Shown piece after piece: positions 1-10,692 of a stretch of DNA of 64,000 nucleotides. The stretch comes from Deuterostichococcus epilithicus (Eukaryota; Chlorophyta; Trebouxiophyceae; Prasiolales; Stichococcaceae). Positions within the stretch are counted from its first letter, which is position 1. Each line of letters opens with the position of its first letter. The position numbers were made by a program, and so were the translations under genes. The stretch spans positions 1,674,082 to 1,738,081 of the forward strand of contig JAVTLE010000011.1 of the NCBI GenBank assembly GCA_033439295.1. The letters are read 5' to 3'. The notes beneath the pieces are model-generated. The model saw nothing but the letters and a program-made list of their open reading frames with translations. It was not told the origin of the DNA and did no database searches.

Positions 1-390
1 CTGGCAAGTCGTGAGGCGGTCGCTTGCGACGTCGCTGCACCCTGAACGTACCTGCCTGTGCCGAAGCTGTGCTTGCTTGAAATTCGTGCTGCTGTGTGAG
101 ACTAGGGTTGATAGCAGGTTGTTAGAAGGGTTCAGCAGTACTTCAGCGTTATCGTTACACTGGTGGCAACCCGCTCGAGCATCAACTGGCGGAGCCGGTG
201 ACTTAAGGACCATCGAACCAGCTTGGGACCTTGTGCCAATCAGTGTTAAACTTGAAATTGCGCTTGCGCCGCCACAAACATTGCGGCACAAGATAGCCTG
301 AGCTGAAGTTCGACGGAGGACAAACTGACACTGAGGGCGCTGGCCGCTTCCGCAGACTTGACTCTCACAGCCTTCTGTTGACAACGATCA
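1..390. other. 3' flank of RPAC1, no gene seen
   Basis: I see no coding sequence supported by splice signals or a recognisable family here. A minus-strand TGTAA (TTACA on the plus strand, near 149-153) lies about 240 bases beyond the RPAC1 stop and could serve as its poly(A) signal. Confidence 0.4.
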
Positions 391-3300
391 TCAGGGCAGA
401 TTCTCCAGCAGCCTATCGCACTTGTCGGCCAGCACGTCGATGGCCTGCTCGAACAGCACGTCCGGCGGCAACACCCCTGCATTTCATGTCGCCGCCACCT
501 CTGAGCCAGGTCAATGCAGGCCTCGAAGTGTTCGACACCTTGCGCCTCGCTCGAGGTGCAAGTCAGGTTGACATGTGCCCGTCCGCAGCCTCACAGCGAC
601 AACACACAAAAGGTGCAAGTTCTGATCAGGAAGCCAGACGAGCCTCACTCGAGCCAGACAGCCAGCTAGCACCGCTTTTCACACACCTGTGGACTGCACG
701 GTGAAGATGAAGTGCTGCTTGTCCTTGCGGACCTGCAGCGAGTCCTCCCACTCCGGCGTCCCTGACAGCGCCCGGAGCTGCACGCAGACGGAAGGGTGGA
801 TTTCACGGCCCAAAATTTGTGATGCATCTGTGCGTCGATCTCGTGAAGATGCGTGCTGCCATCGCCAGCCGGAAAGGACTCTCGCGACTTTGCGCGATCT
901 CGGTGCTCTGCTCGAACAGCTTGCACTGCTTCAGTCCGAGACCGGCATAGGGCCGTCTGGCAACCCGGCAATAGGCGCGCCTCGAGGATGTGCCATCGCG
1001 AGGCCAGCGATGTGCACCAACTTTTTGGTGTGTCAGTGTCTTGTGCGGTTGCATGTATCAATCTCACCTTTTCAAGGTGGTGCTCGTTGCTGCGCGTCTT
1101 GACGACAGCCAACTTGCGGCGCGCGCCGCTGCCCTCAAGCCGGAACAGCGGCTGGTAGCCTTTCGGTTCATTGCCCTTCGGAGCGCACAGCTCCATCAGC
1201 TCGTCTGCGCGTTCGCCGGTGATGTCCTGGATGAAAGTAGGGGAAATGTATGTTTCGGAGTGGAGAAGCTGGCTGTGCGCCTCGGCCACACATACGCGCA
1301 TACGATGCAGCCTCCAAAGCCGCAGCACGCTACGGAGGCAGGGGCACCTCTCCAAGTCAGATGCTGAATGCAGCGCACCTTGAGCAGGACGACGTCGGGG
1401 TTTAGTCGATACCAGGCGGTTGCCACAGGCGACCATTTTGCATGCTCGGCGCCGACGCCTGCACAGCAGGTTCGTCGCCCTTCGGACCATCGTGTCATAT
1501 CAATGTGCGCAGAACACTGCTTACCTTCGTGGCAATTGAGGATGCTGCTCCGATATGCCCAGCAGTGCGGCAGCCTTCGAAGCAGCTCTCCAGGTACGAG
1601 TCATCGCAGTCTGACGCCAAACTGAACAACTGGAAAAAACAGCCAGACTCGCCCACCCTTGGTGCAGTGGGCCTCCAGCTCGATGGAGTGGCCCGCCCGC
1701 AGTTTGGCCAGCAGGATGTTCTCGATGACGGGGCTCACGCCCTCCGGCAGGTCCAGCGCCACCTGCCGCACATGGAAACACGTGCATTTTCCGAGGATGC
1801 ACGTGGAACTGCCAGCACGCATTTAGAAGCAGGTCCCGCCTCAGAGATGCGCTGCTGCTGCTGCCATCTCACAGCGCTTGCCCTGTTGTGGCAGACCAGT
1901 AGAGCGGTGCAGCAGCTAGAACAAAGTGAAACGGAAGCGTGCATAGGATACCTGCTGGTCCTCTGCGAACTCGCAGTTGGTCTCCTCTGGGATTTCGCTG
2001 CCGCCTGGCAGGTACTCCAGTTGGCTGGCAAACACTGCACGCCAAAAGCAGGAGCTCAGTCCCTGCTCGCATGCATGTGCTGCCGCTTGCGTCTGCGTCT
2101 GTTTATGCTGCCGCCAGCCAGGTACCCCAGCCGGCTGGCGGAAGCTGCAGGGCCACAAACAGGTTTTGAAAGCCAGCTCCGATCTGATTGTCACTGCCAG
2201 CAGGCAGGACTCCAGCTTCCTGAGAACTCACCAGGGTCGCAAGACGCTTGAAGTCTTCAGAACTGCTTCAAGTCCACATCAGCAACACACTGTCTTGACA
2301 GTATTGGCATTTGCACTCCAGGCCGCTTTGCCCAAGTACAAATATTACAGGTGCAGACACTGCAGGTACATTCAGCTTAGTCACTTCCGAAGCTTTCTGA
2401 CAGCCAGCTGGGGTGCGGACCTCTCTCGTTCTCCAGCTCGCCGCCGACGATGCGCCCCGTGTTGGGGTCCTTCTGGCCACCAACACGCCGGCAGGTGACA
2501 TTGAGCTTGAACACCACGGTATTCTGCTCCGTGCCAACCGAGTCCGCTGCAGGGCAGCGCAGTAAGAATGAGGCAGGCCTCGGTCCAAGGCGGTGCAAGT
2601 GACGCAGGTTCAGACGGACGGCTGCACAGTCGTGCTGCAGTTCCAGTGGAGCATCTGTCGACTTCCCGGTGACGACCAGGACGATGCCGCACAGCAGCGC
2701 AGATGCGGCTCGCAGTTTGTTGAGTGGCGCACGTGTGCGGGTCTCCAGCAGCCGGGGGTCCATGTTCAGGGGCACCAAGCCCAGGCGGTGTGCCAGCATC
2801 TCGTCCTGCACAGCATGATCCAATTCCGCCACATGATCCCAATAGCAGCATCTTATCTGGTAGACAGAATACGCAACCAGCACGTCAGGTCACATACGAT
2901 CGCCCGCTCTCCATTGTGCATCATCACATCAGGCATCAGGGGCATGTCAAATGAACTGGCCAAGGTGCTTGGCAGCGCAGCGCGCGCACCGCGACGATGG
3001 ACGTGTTGTTCAGGAAGAACACGTGCTCGATGCAGACGGTGGGGACCTCAGATATGAGGATGCGCCGCACGGCGTTCATGATGGCCGGGTCAACCCCCCG
3101 GACGTCAAACTCGATGTCGTCGCCGGCGGCGCTGTTCAAGCTGACCTTGAAGTTGCGCGCGAAGTGGTCGAAAGACCAGCTGTTGTCCACGTCCAGGGCC
3201 ATATAAGCGTGTGCGCCCGTCACCGTGCTGGCCTGTGTTTGCAGCCCGGGACGCCGGTCACCCTGGCATCAGGAATGCTCGGCGCCATGGATGTGGACGA

Positions 3301-3558
3301 TCAAGCGGGATTTAAGGGTGAACTAGACAGTCACTTTGCTCTGGAACTTCCAGCTGGCAGCTGCAGGGCCTGGAGACGTGCTGCGTGTGGCGGCCGGCGC
3401 ACATGGAAGTTCATGTCGGTCCCGCAGGTGACGTAGCTGTGGTGCCCCTGCAGCCGCTCAGGCAGGCCGTCGGGGGCCACCGCCTGCGCGTCCTCCTCGG
3501 CCGCCTTTCCCTGCTTCTTCTGCCGCTTGCCGCGCTTCTCGGCGTCCTCTTTTGCCAT
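391..3558 (-). CDS. RPAC1: DNA-directed RNA polymerases I and III subunit RPAC1 (AC40)
   Basis: This is the alpha-like subunit shared by RNA polymerases I and III, which pairs with AC19 in the nucleus. Ten exons run 3558-3403, 3232-2990, 2805-2733, 2546-2421, 2034-1952, 1762-1657, 1458-1379, 1226-1068, 777-687 and 476-391. All phases close and give 400 aa. Family blocks seen in order are DNSWSFDHFARNFK, VRRILISEVPT, NNTSIVADEMLAHRLGL, TVVFKLNVTC, AKLRAGHSIELEAHCTKG, HAKWSPVATAWYRLNPD, QHFIFTVQSTGVLPPDVLFE and a C-terminal helix. The start is the ATG of MAKEDAEKRGKRQKKQGKA, which gives a Lys-rich extension not needed for the fold; animal and yeast proteins are about 335-346 aa. Intron 4 carries a decayed copy of the exon 5 edge. 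The gene is head to head with the first DJ-1 gene. Confidence 0.95.
2107..2150 (-). repeat. Decayed copy of the RPAC1 exon 5 acceptor edge inside intron 4
   Basis: These 44 bases match 1997-2040, which covers the acceptor and first bases of exon 5, at 34 of 44 positions by eye. The spacing is 110 bases in the same orientation. The copy reads like exon 5 for a few residues but is not needed for the reading frame. Confidence 0.75.
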
Positions 3559-4076
3559 GCTGGCAGCGCCGGGAGGACGGCAGGGCTGCACCTTCAGTGA
3601 AGCGCTGATCTACAGCCTGAGCTCAGCTAGACCAGAAGAACCGCCCGAGTGGATCAAATCGGGACTGACGCTCCTGTGTGCACCTGGTGTCGGCGAACGT
3701 GTCGGAAACTCGGGACCGCAATCAAAGGCGTGCGGATGCCGTCGAGGTGACGATATAAAGTTGCGCAATGGGTTGAGTTCGCTTTATGGATGTTCGTGAT
3801 CTCCCGCTTGACGAGCAGAAATTTCGCGCATGCATATCTCAGGCCACCCTGCAGTCTAAATGAGTTGTGATTTGTGCTTCCAGCTGCTCATGACTCATGG
3901 CTTCGTGGCGGCGTCAAGGGGAACTGATGGAGAAGAACATTACGATACAAGTCAATACAAGCGCCTATGCCTACTCTTGCAGCAGTCACAGCTCTTACAC
4001 TGATCCACCACTATTACTTCTGGCTGACCAGTCTATCTGATATACAAAGCCTGCACCTCGGATCTACGTTGTCAAG
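3559..4076. promoter_or_regulatory. Head-to-head interval between RPAC1 and the first DJ-1 gene
   Basis: The interval is 518 bases between two start codons on opposite strands and must hold both 5'UTRs and promoters. I see no coding sequence and no clear promoter motif. Confidence 0.5.
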
Positions 4077-6152
4077 ATGGCGAAGGTGTTGATTGTTAGC
4101 ACGAGCGCAGCCAAGCTGAAGGACCTAGACACTGGCTCCTGGTGCGTCATCCCTCTGATGTGCACGCGGTCCAACAGTCATGCATGCTACAGCTGTGCTT
4201 TGAGGTGCTGCACCTTGCCTGGCGTCACCCGGCATGAGTCATGCTTTGCAATCGCGAGCGGCGGCAGCTCTGTGCGCAAGACGGGCATTGAGGGCTCGGG
4301 GCTGTACTGAAATGGGCATGGCCGCGCCTTGAGCCTGGCCTCTGCGATCTACACTCGCTTCCAGTCGAAGCCACTCTGGCACATCTGCAGGCTGGAGGAG
4401 ATCGCAGCGCCTTTCTATGTCTTCAAGGAGGCGGGCTACGATGTGGACATCGCATCCATCTCCGGTGGGAAGATCCCGCTGGACGAGGCCTCGCTGTCCG
4501 GCGACTTCCTGACTGAGACCGCCAAGAAGTTCCAGTCAGACGGTGAGCCCTGAACCAGCAAGCCCCACCTTCATTAAGCTATGACACCTGTGGAGCATGA
4601 TACGCTTCAGCCTGGAGCAGTCAGCAAGCCGCATTTCTGCTTAAAGCTCTGATATCTGTAAAACACGATATGCTTCAGCCTGGAACAGTCAGCCCTTTGC
4701 AAGTGATCGCGTGGTGATTGTGTGCGCAGCCGAGGCGAGTAAGGCGCTGGAAAACTCGAAGTCCGCCGCTGACATCACTGACACAAGCGCATACGCCGCC
4801 ATCTTCGTGCCCGGTGGCCACGGTAATTTATACATGCATACCGATTGATAATCGGTTATGATAGAGAACAATTCGCATATTCAAATAGTATGTCATCTCA
4901 AGCATGTCATCTCTCTCATGGTTTTATCTTTCATGTTTGCTGAAGTATTTCACATTCTTTTGTAGGGATTGCCGCGGATGGCCCACAAAACCCGGCGCTG
5001 CAGAAGCTGCTGGTGAGCCATTGCTGAGGTCCTGCCGAGGTCTGCCGCAACATGATGCTGGACATCGCCGGTGGCGCTGCTGCATGCTGTGCCGATGCCC
5101 TCCTGCTGCAGATGCGCCAGCTGTGTTGCTGAGTGCATGAGTGTATACCAGAGCCGGCGACACACGCAAAGCAGTAATATCCACGTTTTGCGCTGCAGAA
5201 GTGTCACAGAAGTGCGTCTGCTGAGGGCTGGTTTCCTTGCAGGTGGACTTCCACGACTCTGGCAAGGTCATCAGCAGCGTGTGCCACGGCCCCATCGCCC
5301 TCACCCATGTCAAGCTCAGCAACGGCGACTGGCTGCTGAAGGGCAAAAAGGTGCGGCCTCCTCTTGACAATACGTCAAGAGTCTGCAAATGCAACTTGGC
5401 TGAGCGTGTCTCTGCGGCAGCCGTGGCGCAGGGCCAGTGCACTTCAGCGCAGTCGAACCTGGTTCGCTCATTGCTCTTCATGTGATCGCGTCCCGCAGGT
5501 CACCGGCTTCAGCAACTCGGAGGAGACGGCCGTGGAGAAGATCAAGGTGAGCAGCACCTGTCGGCCATGTGAGCGAGGAAAGTGAGGTTTCCCTTCTTAT
5601 GATGTTCAGACCTCTGTGACCCTTCCTGTTGTGGCTGCAGTACATGCCCTTCCTCATCGAAGACAGGCTGAAGGAGGAGGGCGGCTCCTACTCGAAGGTG
5701 CGGCACTGTGTGGTGCTTGACTGAGACCATCTGGTCGGGAGCTTGCTGTGCTGTGCATCTCGACGCCTCTGGTGCACTGGGTTGTGCTGTCTATGGTCTT
5801 GCACATTCAAAGTCGAACGGCTCCTGCCTCTGGTGCAGGGCGATGACTGGTCCGTTTACGTGGTCACTGACGGCAAGCTCGTCACTGGTGACCGCTTGGC
5901 ACTTCCAGCATGTTCCTGGCTCGTGTACCTGACTGCTGGTCTGCATTGCGACTGCATGCATCTCCTCTCGTTGCTGGCCCGCAAATGGTGGCAGATGTCG
6001 CGTCCCCTTGCAAGGTTGGGGCGCGGCATGCAGCAGCAGACAGCTTGATTAATTGAGGGTGAAGTTCATGTTGTTCTTGGCCCACCGCAGGCCAAAACCC
6101 GCAGTCGTCCGAGGGCGTCGCTAAGGCGGTTCTCGCCGTGCTCAAGCAGTAG
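4077..6152 (+). CDS. DJ-1/PfpI family protein, copy A
   Basis: This is a class I glutamine-amidotransferase-like protein of the DJ-1/PfpI superfamily, related to Hsp31-type glyoxalase III/deglycase/chaperone proteins. Nine exons run 4077-4141, 4391-4542, 4730-4822, 4966-5012, 5243-5350, 5499-5546, 5641-5697, 5839-5887 and 6091-6152. All phases close and give 226 aa. Visible motifs are the LEE entry with PFYVFKEAGYDVDIAS and SGGKIPLD, FVPGGHG, the nucleophile elbow SVCHGP (Cys near residue 133 with His next to it), KGKKVTGFSN, and VVTDGKLVTGQNP. No signal peptide is evident, so it is probably cytosolic. Copy B lies 464 bases downstream on the same strand and is a tandem duplicate with extra introns. 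The exact reaction (methylglyoxal hydrolysis, deglycation or holdase) cannot be read from sequence. Confidence 0.93.
4574..4693 (+). repeat. Two-unit tandem repeat in intron 2 of DJ-1 copy A
   Basis: Units at 4574-4625 and 4641-4693 share TGCTTCAGCCTGGA-type cores and the same order of features with scattered changes. They are intronic and do not resemble the neighbouring exons. Confidence 0.7.
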
Positions 6153-6616
6153 AGGAGCACTGTCGACACTGTCGGCACTGCGACACCGCCCTCGTACTGT
6201 CTGACACATTACTGATTCGGACGTTGAAAATCTCCATTTTTTGCGCAGCAGCAGGAAATGACGGCGCAGCAGTGAGCAGCAGCAATCACTGTGCTCCAGC
6301 GTGTCATCGTTGCTCCTGCTGCTGTTGCTGCAGCTGCTTTGGGCATCAGTTGCGACAACCTTGGATTTGATGATCTAGTGATGAGCTTCCATAGCTGATT
6401 CATCCGTTGCTGGTTGTGGTTCTGTGATGTTGCGAGATTTCCGAGTGTTTCCGAGGGATATGAATTCCTGCACCGCCAAAACTCCCGTATACCTGCCCCA
6501 GAAAGCTTATACCTTTGGCAGTGTGCTGCACCTCGAGCTGCACACTAAGCTGCATCGTCTCGTCGTTGTCATAAAAGTCCATCTTTGATCAAACAGTCTG
6601 GCGAGCTGGATTCACC

Positions 6617-9403
6617 ATGGCTCAAGGCCGCATCATCATAATCTGCACCAGCGCTGACAAATTGGGCGATGCACCCACCGGATGTTGGTAAGTGAATCTG
6701 CTCTCGGCCCTGAAAGTATCACCAGGTCGATCCGAGGCTGTGGCAAGCGTCTGCATACATGCATGCAGCTGTGCGATGCGCACTCAAAATCCAAAAGAAT
6801 GTGCATGTTGCTTGCTAGTGCCGTGGGTTTGGGCAGCGGTCCTGGCAACATGTCGCAATGTCTTGACACAGCTTACGAGATCGGTGGCTCAACGGGTTCG
6901 CTCGATGGGTGATGTCGCAGCGGCGCCAGCCACAGTGTGACACATACAGCGATATGGGCCCACGCAGGTACCGCATCTGACGACAGCCGTCGACAAGTGA
7001 ATACCGGGCCACCATATAACTTTGCTGTGATATGTCGTTTCAGGCTGGAGGAGCTGGCCAGCCCCTACTACTCGTTCAAGGACGCCGGATATGCGATTAC
7101 GATCGCGAGCCCACAGGGCGGCAAGATCCCCTTCGATCCTGCGTCTGTCGAGGACCCCAAGTGAGCAGCATCGCTGCTGCCTGATTCAATAGTGCGCCAT
7201 GATGCGCCTATTGTGGAGAAATCATCGCGCCAGCAGACATTTGTGTGACATTCACAGAATGGCCTTCCTATGTCGCCTTGCAGGTTCCTGACGGACACGG
7301 CCAAGCAGTTCCTCAACGACAGTGAGTGTTGGTCTCCGAATCTGAAGAAGCTCTGACAAGGAGCTGTATGTGCATATGCAATCGGTAGTAGTGCCAGATT
7401 TTCGTATGCGCCCTGTCCCTCTGCCATGCAGCGGAGGCAAAGGAAGCCATCAACAACTCGCTGCATACAGCGCAGCTGCAGAATCTCGAATCGTATGACG
7501 GCGTGTTCGTCCCAGGTGAGCTAGAATCTAACCTTGTGCAGCAGGAGCGGCAGCTTTTTGGCGCAGAAAGCAGCATGCCATGCCTGGCTCTTGAAACGTA
7601 GTCACATACTGAAGGCATTTCTTGAGAGTGAGTGCCACTCTCATCGGTTGGCGCACTCAGGTGGCCACGGGGCCGTGGTGGACCTGCCCAACGACCCAAA
7701 TGTGCAGAAGATTCTGGTGCGACGGACAGATGCATCGATTGTGGCACCATGAGTGACACTGCGCCCATGGCAGTCGCTATGCGAGTCTGCCACTGCTGAG
7801 GAAACTGCAACTTCGTGCCAGATCTCGGCACGCGACAGACATAGTGCGATCGCAATGTGCGCAGGAGGACGCTGCCACGAACGCCAAGCTGATTGCATCG
7901 GTGTGCCACGGGCCGGCGGCATTCACCACGGTGAGCCGGCCTCATCCTGTATTGCAGCCTCCTGCATCTCCCAGTCTGTGTATCGCCTGCCTCCATGAAG
8001 GCAGCCGCGACTTGAGGATGAATTCACTGCTGCCCCCTCTGCTGCATCCGGGATGCACCCCTGCTTGCATTCCCCGCAGTGGTTGAATGCGCGTCGCCAG
8101 TGCAGATGCGATGGGCAGTGCCGAACCACAGCGCTTTGAGGTTTCAAAATGGTAACAGGTCAAGCTGTCCAGCGGGGACTGGCTGGTGAAGGGCCGAAAG
8201 GTCCGCACTATCCTACCTGCCACATCTTGATGCTCGCTGTGCTTGAACTGCACGCACCCCGCCCTACAGTGCGCGCTTTAATGTCAATCAAGTGCTCGTT
8301 CGGCATGGTTCCTCGGATGGTGAAGTACATGAAGCTGCGCTGACCATCGTGTGCGCTGTCAGTCAGGTGACAGCCTTCAGCAACAGGTGCGGCACCGACT
8401 GGTACTCAGACTGAAAGGATTTAGCAGACGTTGATTGTGCCAAAGCGTGTGCTGGCAACCGCATGCAAGCAAACTGATCGGCTCACAACTGAAGGAGCTA
8501 CGTATCGTTACTCCAATCTGGTCCTTGCAGCGAAGAAAAGTCCGTGGGCAAGCAGAAGCTGGTGAGCCACAATGCGGAATGTCAAAACAACAGAGGTGTC
8601 CACCGAAACATGTCACCAGCAGCGGCATGCAATCCTCCCCGCATCTGTATCATGTTGCGGGTAGACACAGGGTTCATCGCTTCATCCTTCGAAGCCGCAA
8701 CGAGAAGCGCCAGACCCAGCGCGCAGCAATCTTTCGGGCGGCTTTCAGACGGCGACTCAAGAGAACTTGTGTACTGCAGGTGCCGTTCCTGCTGCAGTCC
8801 AAGCTGGAGGAGGAAGGCGCCCTCTACTCCAAGGAACGCCGCATAAAATTACCCAAGACCTTACCATCCTGGACACTGCATCTTCTGCTGATGTGCTGAC
8901 GACGCCGCCGAGTAGTTGCATGGCATAGGCATATGTTGTCTGCGGCTCAAATGTAGCAGGCTTCATGGTATTGGCGCTATGGCAGACGCTTTTCGCTGCT
9001 GCATCATGGTGCCTGGCCTCCGTTCTGCAGCATCGTCGTAGGTGGCTTCATAATGATAACTCGCTCGGTCAATGCAGGCCGACGACTGGCAGCCGCATGT
9101 GGTCACTGATGGTTTGCTCGTCACTGGTGACCGCTTGATGAATCCATCAGTCTGTACTGACTGCCATCCACAACTAAGCCCTGTAATCGCTGCCAGATCG
9201 CAGTCAGTGCCTGCTGATGTCACTTCGTCTCGCATGTTGTTGATTATTGTGGCATGCGAGCAGCAGGCAGCAGCCTGCTCGTGAGGGTAAGTGTTCGTTG
9301 CTCATTGCCCAATGGTGCAGGCCAGAACCCAGCGAGCAGCAAGGGCGTCGGCGAGGCCGCTGTCAAGGTGCTGCAGCAGGCTAAGGCGAAGCCACTACAG
9401 TGA
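6617..9403 (+). CDS. DJ-1/PfpI family protein, copy B (tandem paralog)
   Basis: This is the paralog of the gene just upstream. Twelve exons run 6617-6687, 7044-7160, 7284-7321, 7432-7515, 7661-7716, 7865-7930, 8159-8200, 8367-8386, 8531-8561, 8780-8833, 9078-9126 and 9321-9403, giving 236 aa. It keeps GCW/LEELASPYYSFKDAGY, SPQGGKIPFDP, FVPGGHG, SVCHGPAAF (Cys near residue 136), KGRK/VTAFSNS and VVTDGLLVTGQNP. Compared with copy A it has three additional introns: within the PxDPASV block, just after the Cys elbow, and inside VTAFSN. The junction after exon 10 lacks a GT donor: ALYSK is followed by GAACGC where copy A has GTGCGG. Either a GA-AG intron is used or the C-terminus is lost, so the last two exons are less certain. 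Confidence 0.82.
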
Positions 9404-10632
9404 TGTATGTGCTGGTGTGGGAGCACACGCAGCAGCGACAGCAACAAGGTCTCAACCATGAGTGCCTGACGTCGCAACGAATTTGCGGCACAGCGTTGAT
9501 GATGCGGAGATGAGCAGTGTGTGTGGCAGCGCAATCATGCTACAGAAACCCCATTCGGGGGTTCCTATCAGAGAAGCTCCTGTCGTCTGTGCCTTTGGGA
9601 CTCTCCTCGTTTGGTTGCATATTGTCTCTGCTTTCCGACATGTCGGCACACAATCCCATTCTGATTCCTTCCTTCGGAAATAACCGCCTGCCCTGACGCT
9701 CATGTGTAATTTCTAGCATAGAGATTTCTTCAGTAGCAGCTACTAGCACCAGTAGCCAGCCGCGCAGGCACACCAACGCCGCATGCCACACGCAGTTCCG
9801 AAACAGTAGCACAACCCTTTCTTGCATTCCCGCCGCGCTTCCCTGAACTACCCATACTCTCATGATTGAGCGTCCTAGCTGCTTGGGTAACCTGCAGTGT
9901 AAGACGTTCGTCGTCGGCGAACATCTAAAGTCAAACTATGAGGCGAAATGCCGCTCAGCGGCGTCTGCTGCTGACGACTGCTTCAATCGGCCTGCCGCCA
10001 CATTTTCCGCCAATTCCTGCTATATGCCACAGCACAGCATCAGGGACACACCTGCTGCACAGACGAGTGCTGGCAGGGTTTTGATCTGATCTGTCTTGAA
10101 GCCCAGGCGCCAAATGATGCAGGATGACACACCGGCAGTCTAATTTGGGTCACCCCACCCGTGCAGTCCGAGCATCCGTCGAGTGATGCATGCTGTAGGA
10201 CTTGCAAAATCAACACGAAGTGACGGTGTTCTTATCTGGCTTTCCTTTTTTCTGACCATGTCCTGCTGCCGCACCAACTATGCTGCTGCCGCACCAGCTA
10301 ATTATGCCACTGCTGCATTGTGCCGCCGCCGGCGGCGCCCGCGACGGAGGCGAGCATGATGCAGAAACAACTTGCGTTCATGCCAAGCACGCCAGCCCTC
10401 ATAGAACCGATGCAAAGCGGTGCAAATCAGAACAACAGGTTAAATTTGAAATTGATGTCGTGGCACGTGCACGGCCAAATGCACCGAATCACGCACAGCA
10501 TGCAGCGATCGTCATCATTTCATGCATGTCAAAGCAAACACCGTGTGCACAGGTACAATCGTCCATGTCCACCGATGATTGACAACGTGAATGCTTAGCG
10601 CCTTTTCGAAAAGGTAATCCGTTGCCGTTTAG
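9404..10632. other. Intergenic, no gene seen
   Basis: No reading frame here has family resemblance or a splice pattern. It holds a TGTAA at 9705-9709, a likely poly(A) signal for DJ-1 copy B, and a two-unit repeat of about 19 bases at 10263-10300. Confidence 0.5.
9705..9709 (+). terminator. Putative TGTAA poly(A) signal for DJ-1 copy B
   Basis: TGTAA is the usual poly(A) signal of green algae. This one lies about 300 bases past the stop of DJ-1 copy B, on the coding strand. Confidence 0.4.
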
Positions 10633-10692
10633 ATGCGAATGCGAGCACCCGCGAAGCTGCCACGATGCCGGAGGACCCGCGAGTCGGCGTGA
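10633..10692 (+). promoter_or_regulatory. Upstream ORF overlapping the start of the WDR76 fusion gene
   Basis: An ATG at 10633 opens a 19-codon frame (MRMRAPAKLPRCRRTRESA) that ends with TGA at 10690-10692. It overlaps the proposed main start at 10665 in another frame. If it lies in the mRNA it could reduce initiation at the main ATG. The transcription start is unknown. Confidence 0.35.
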
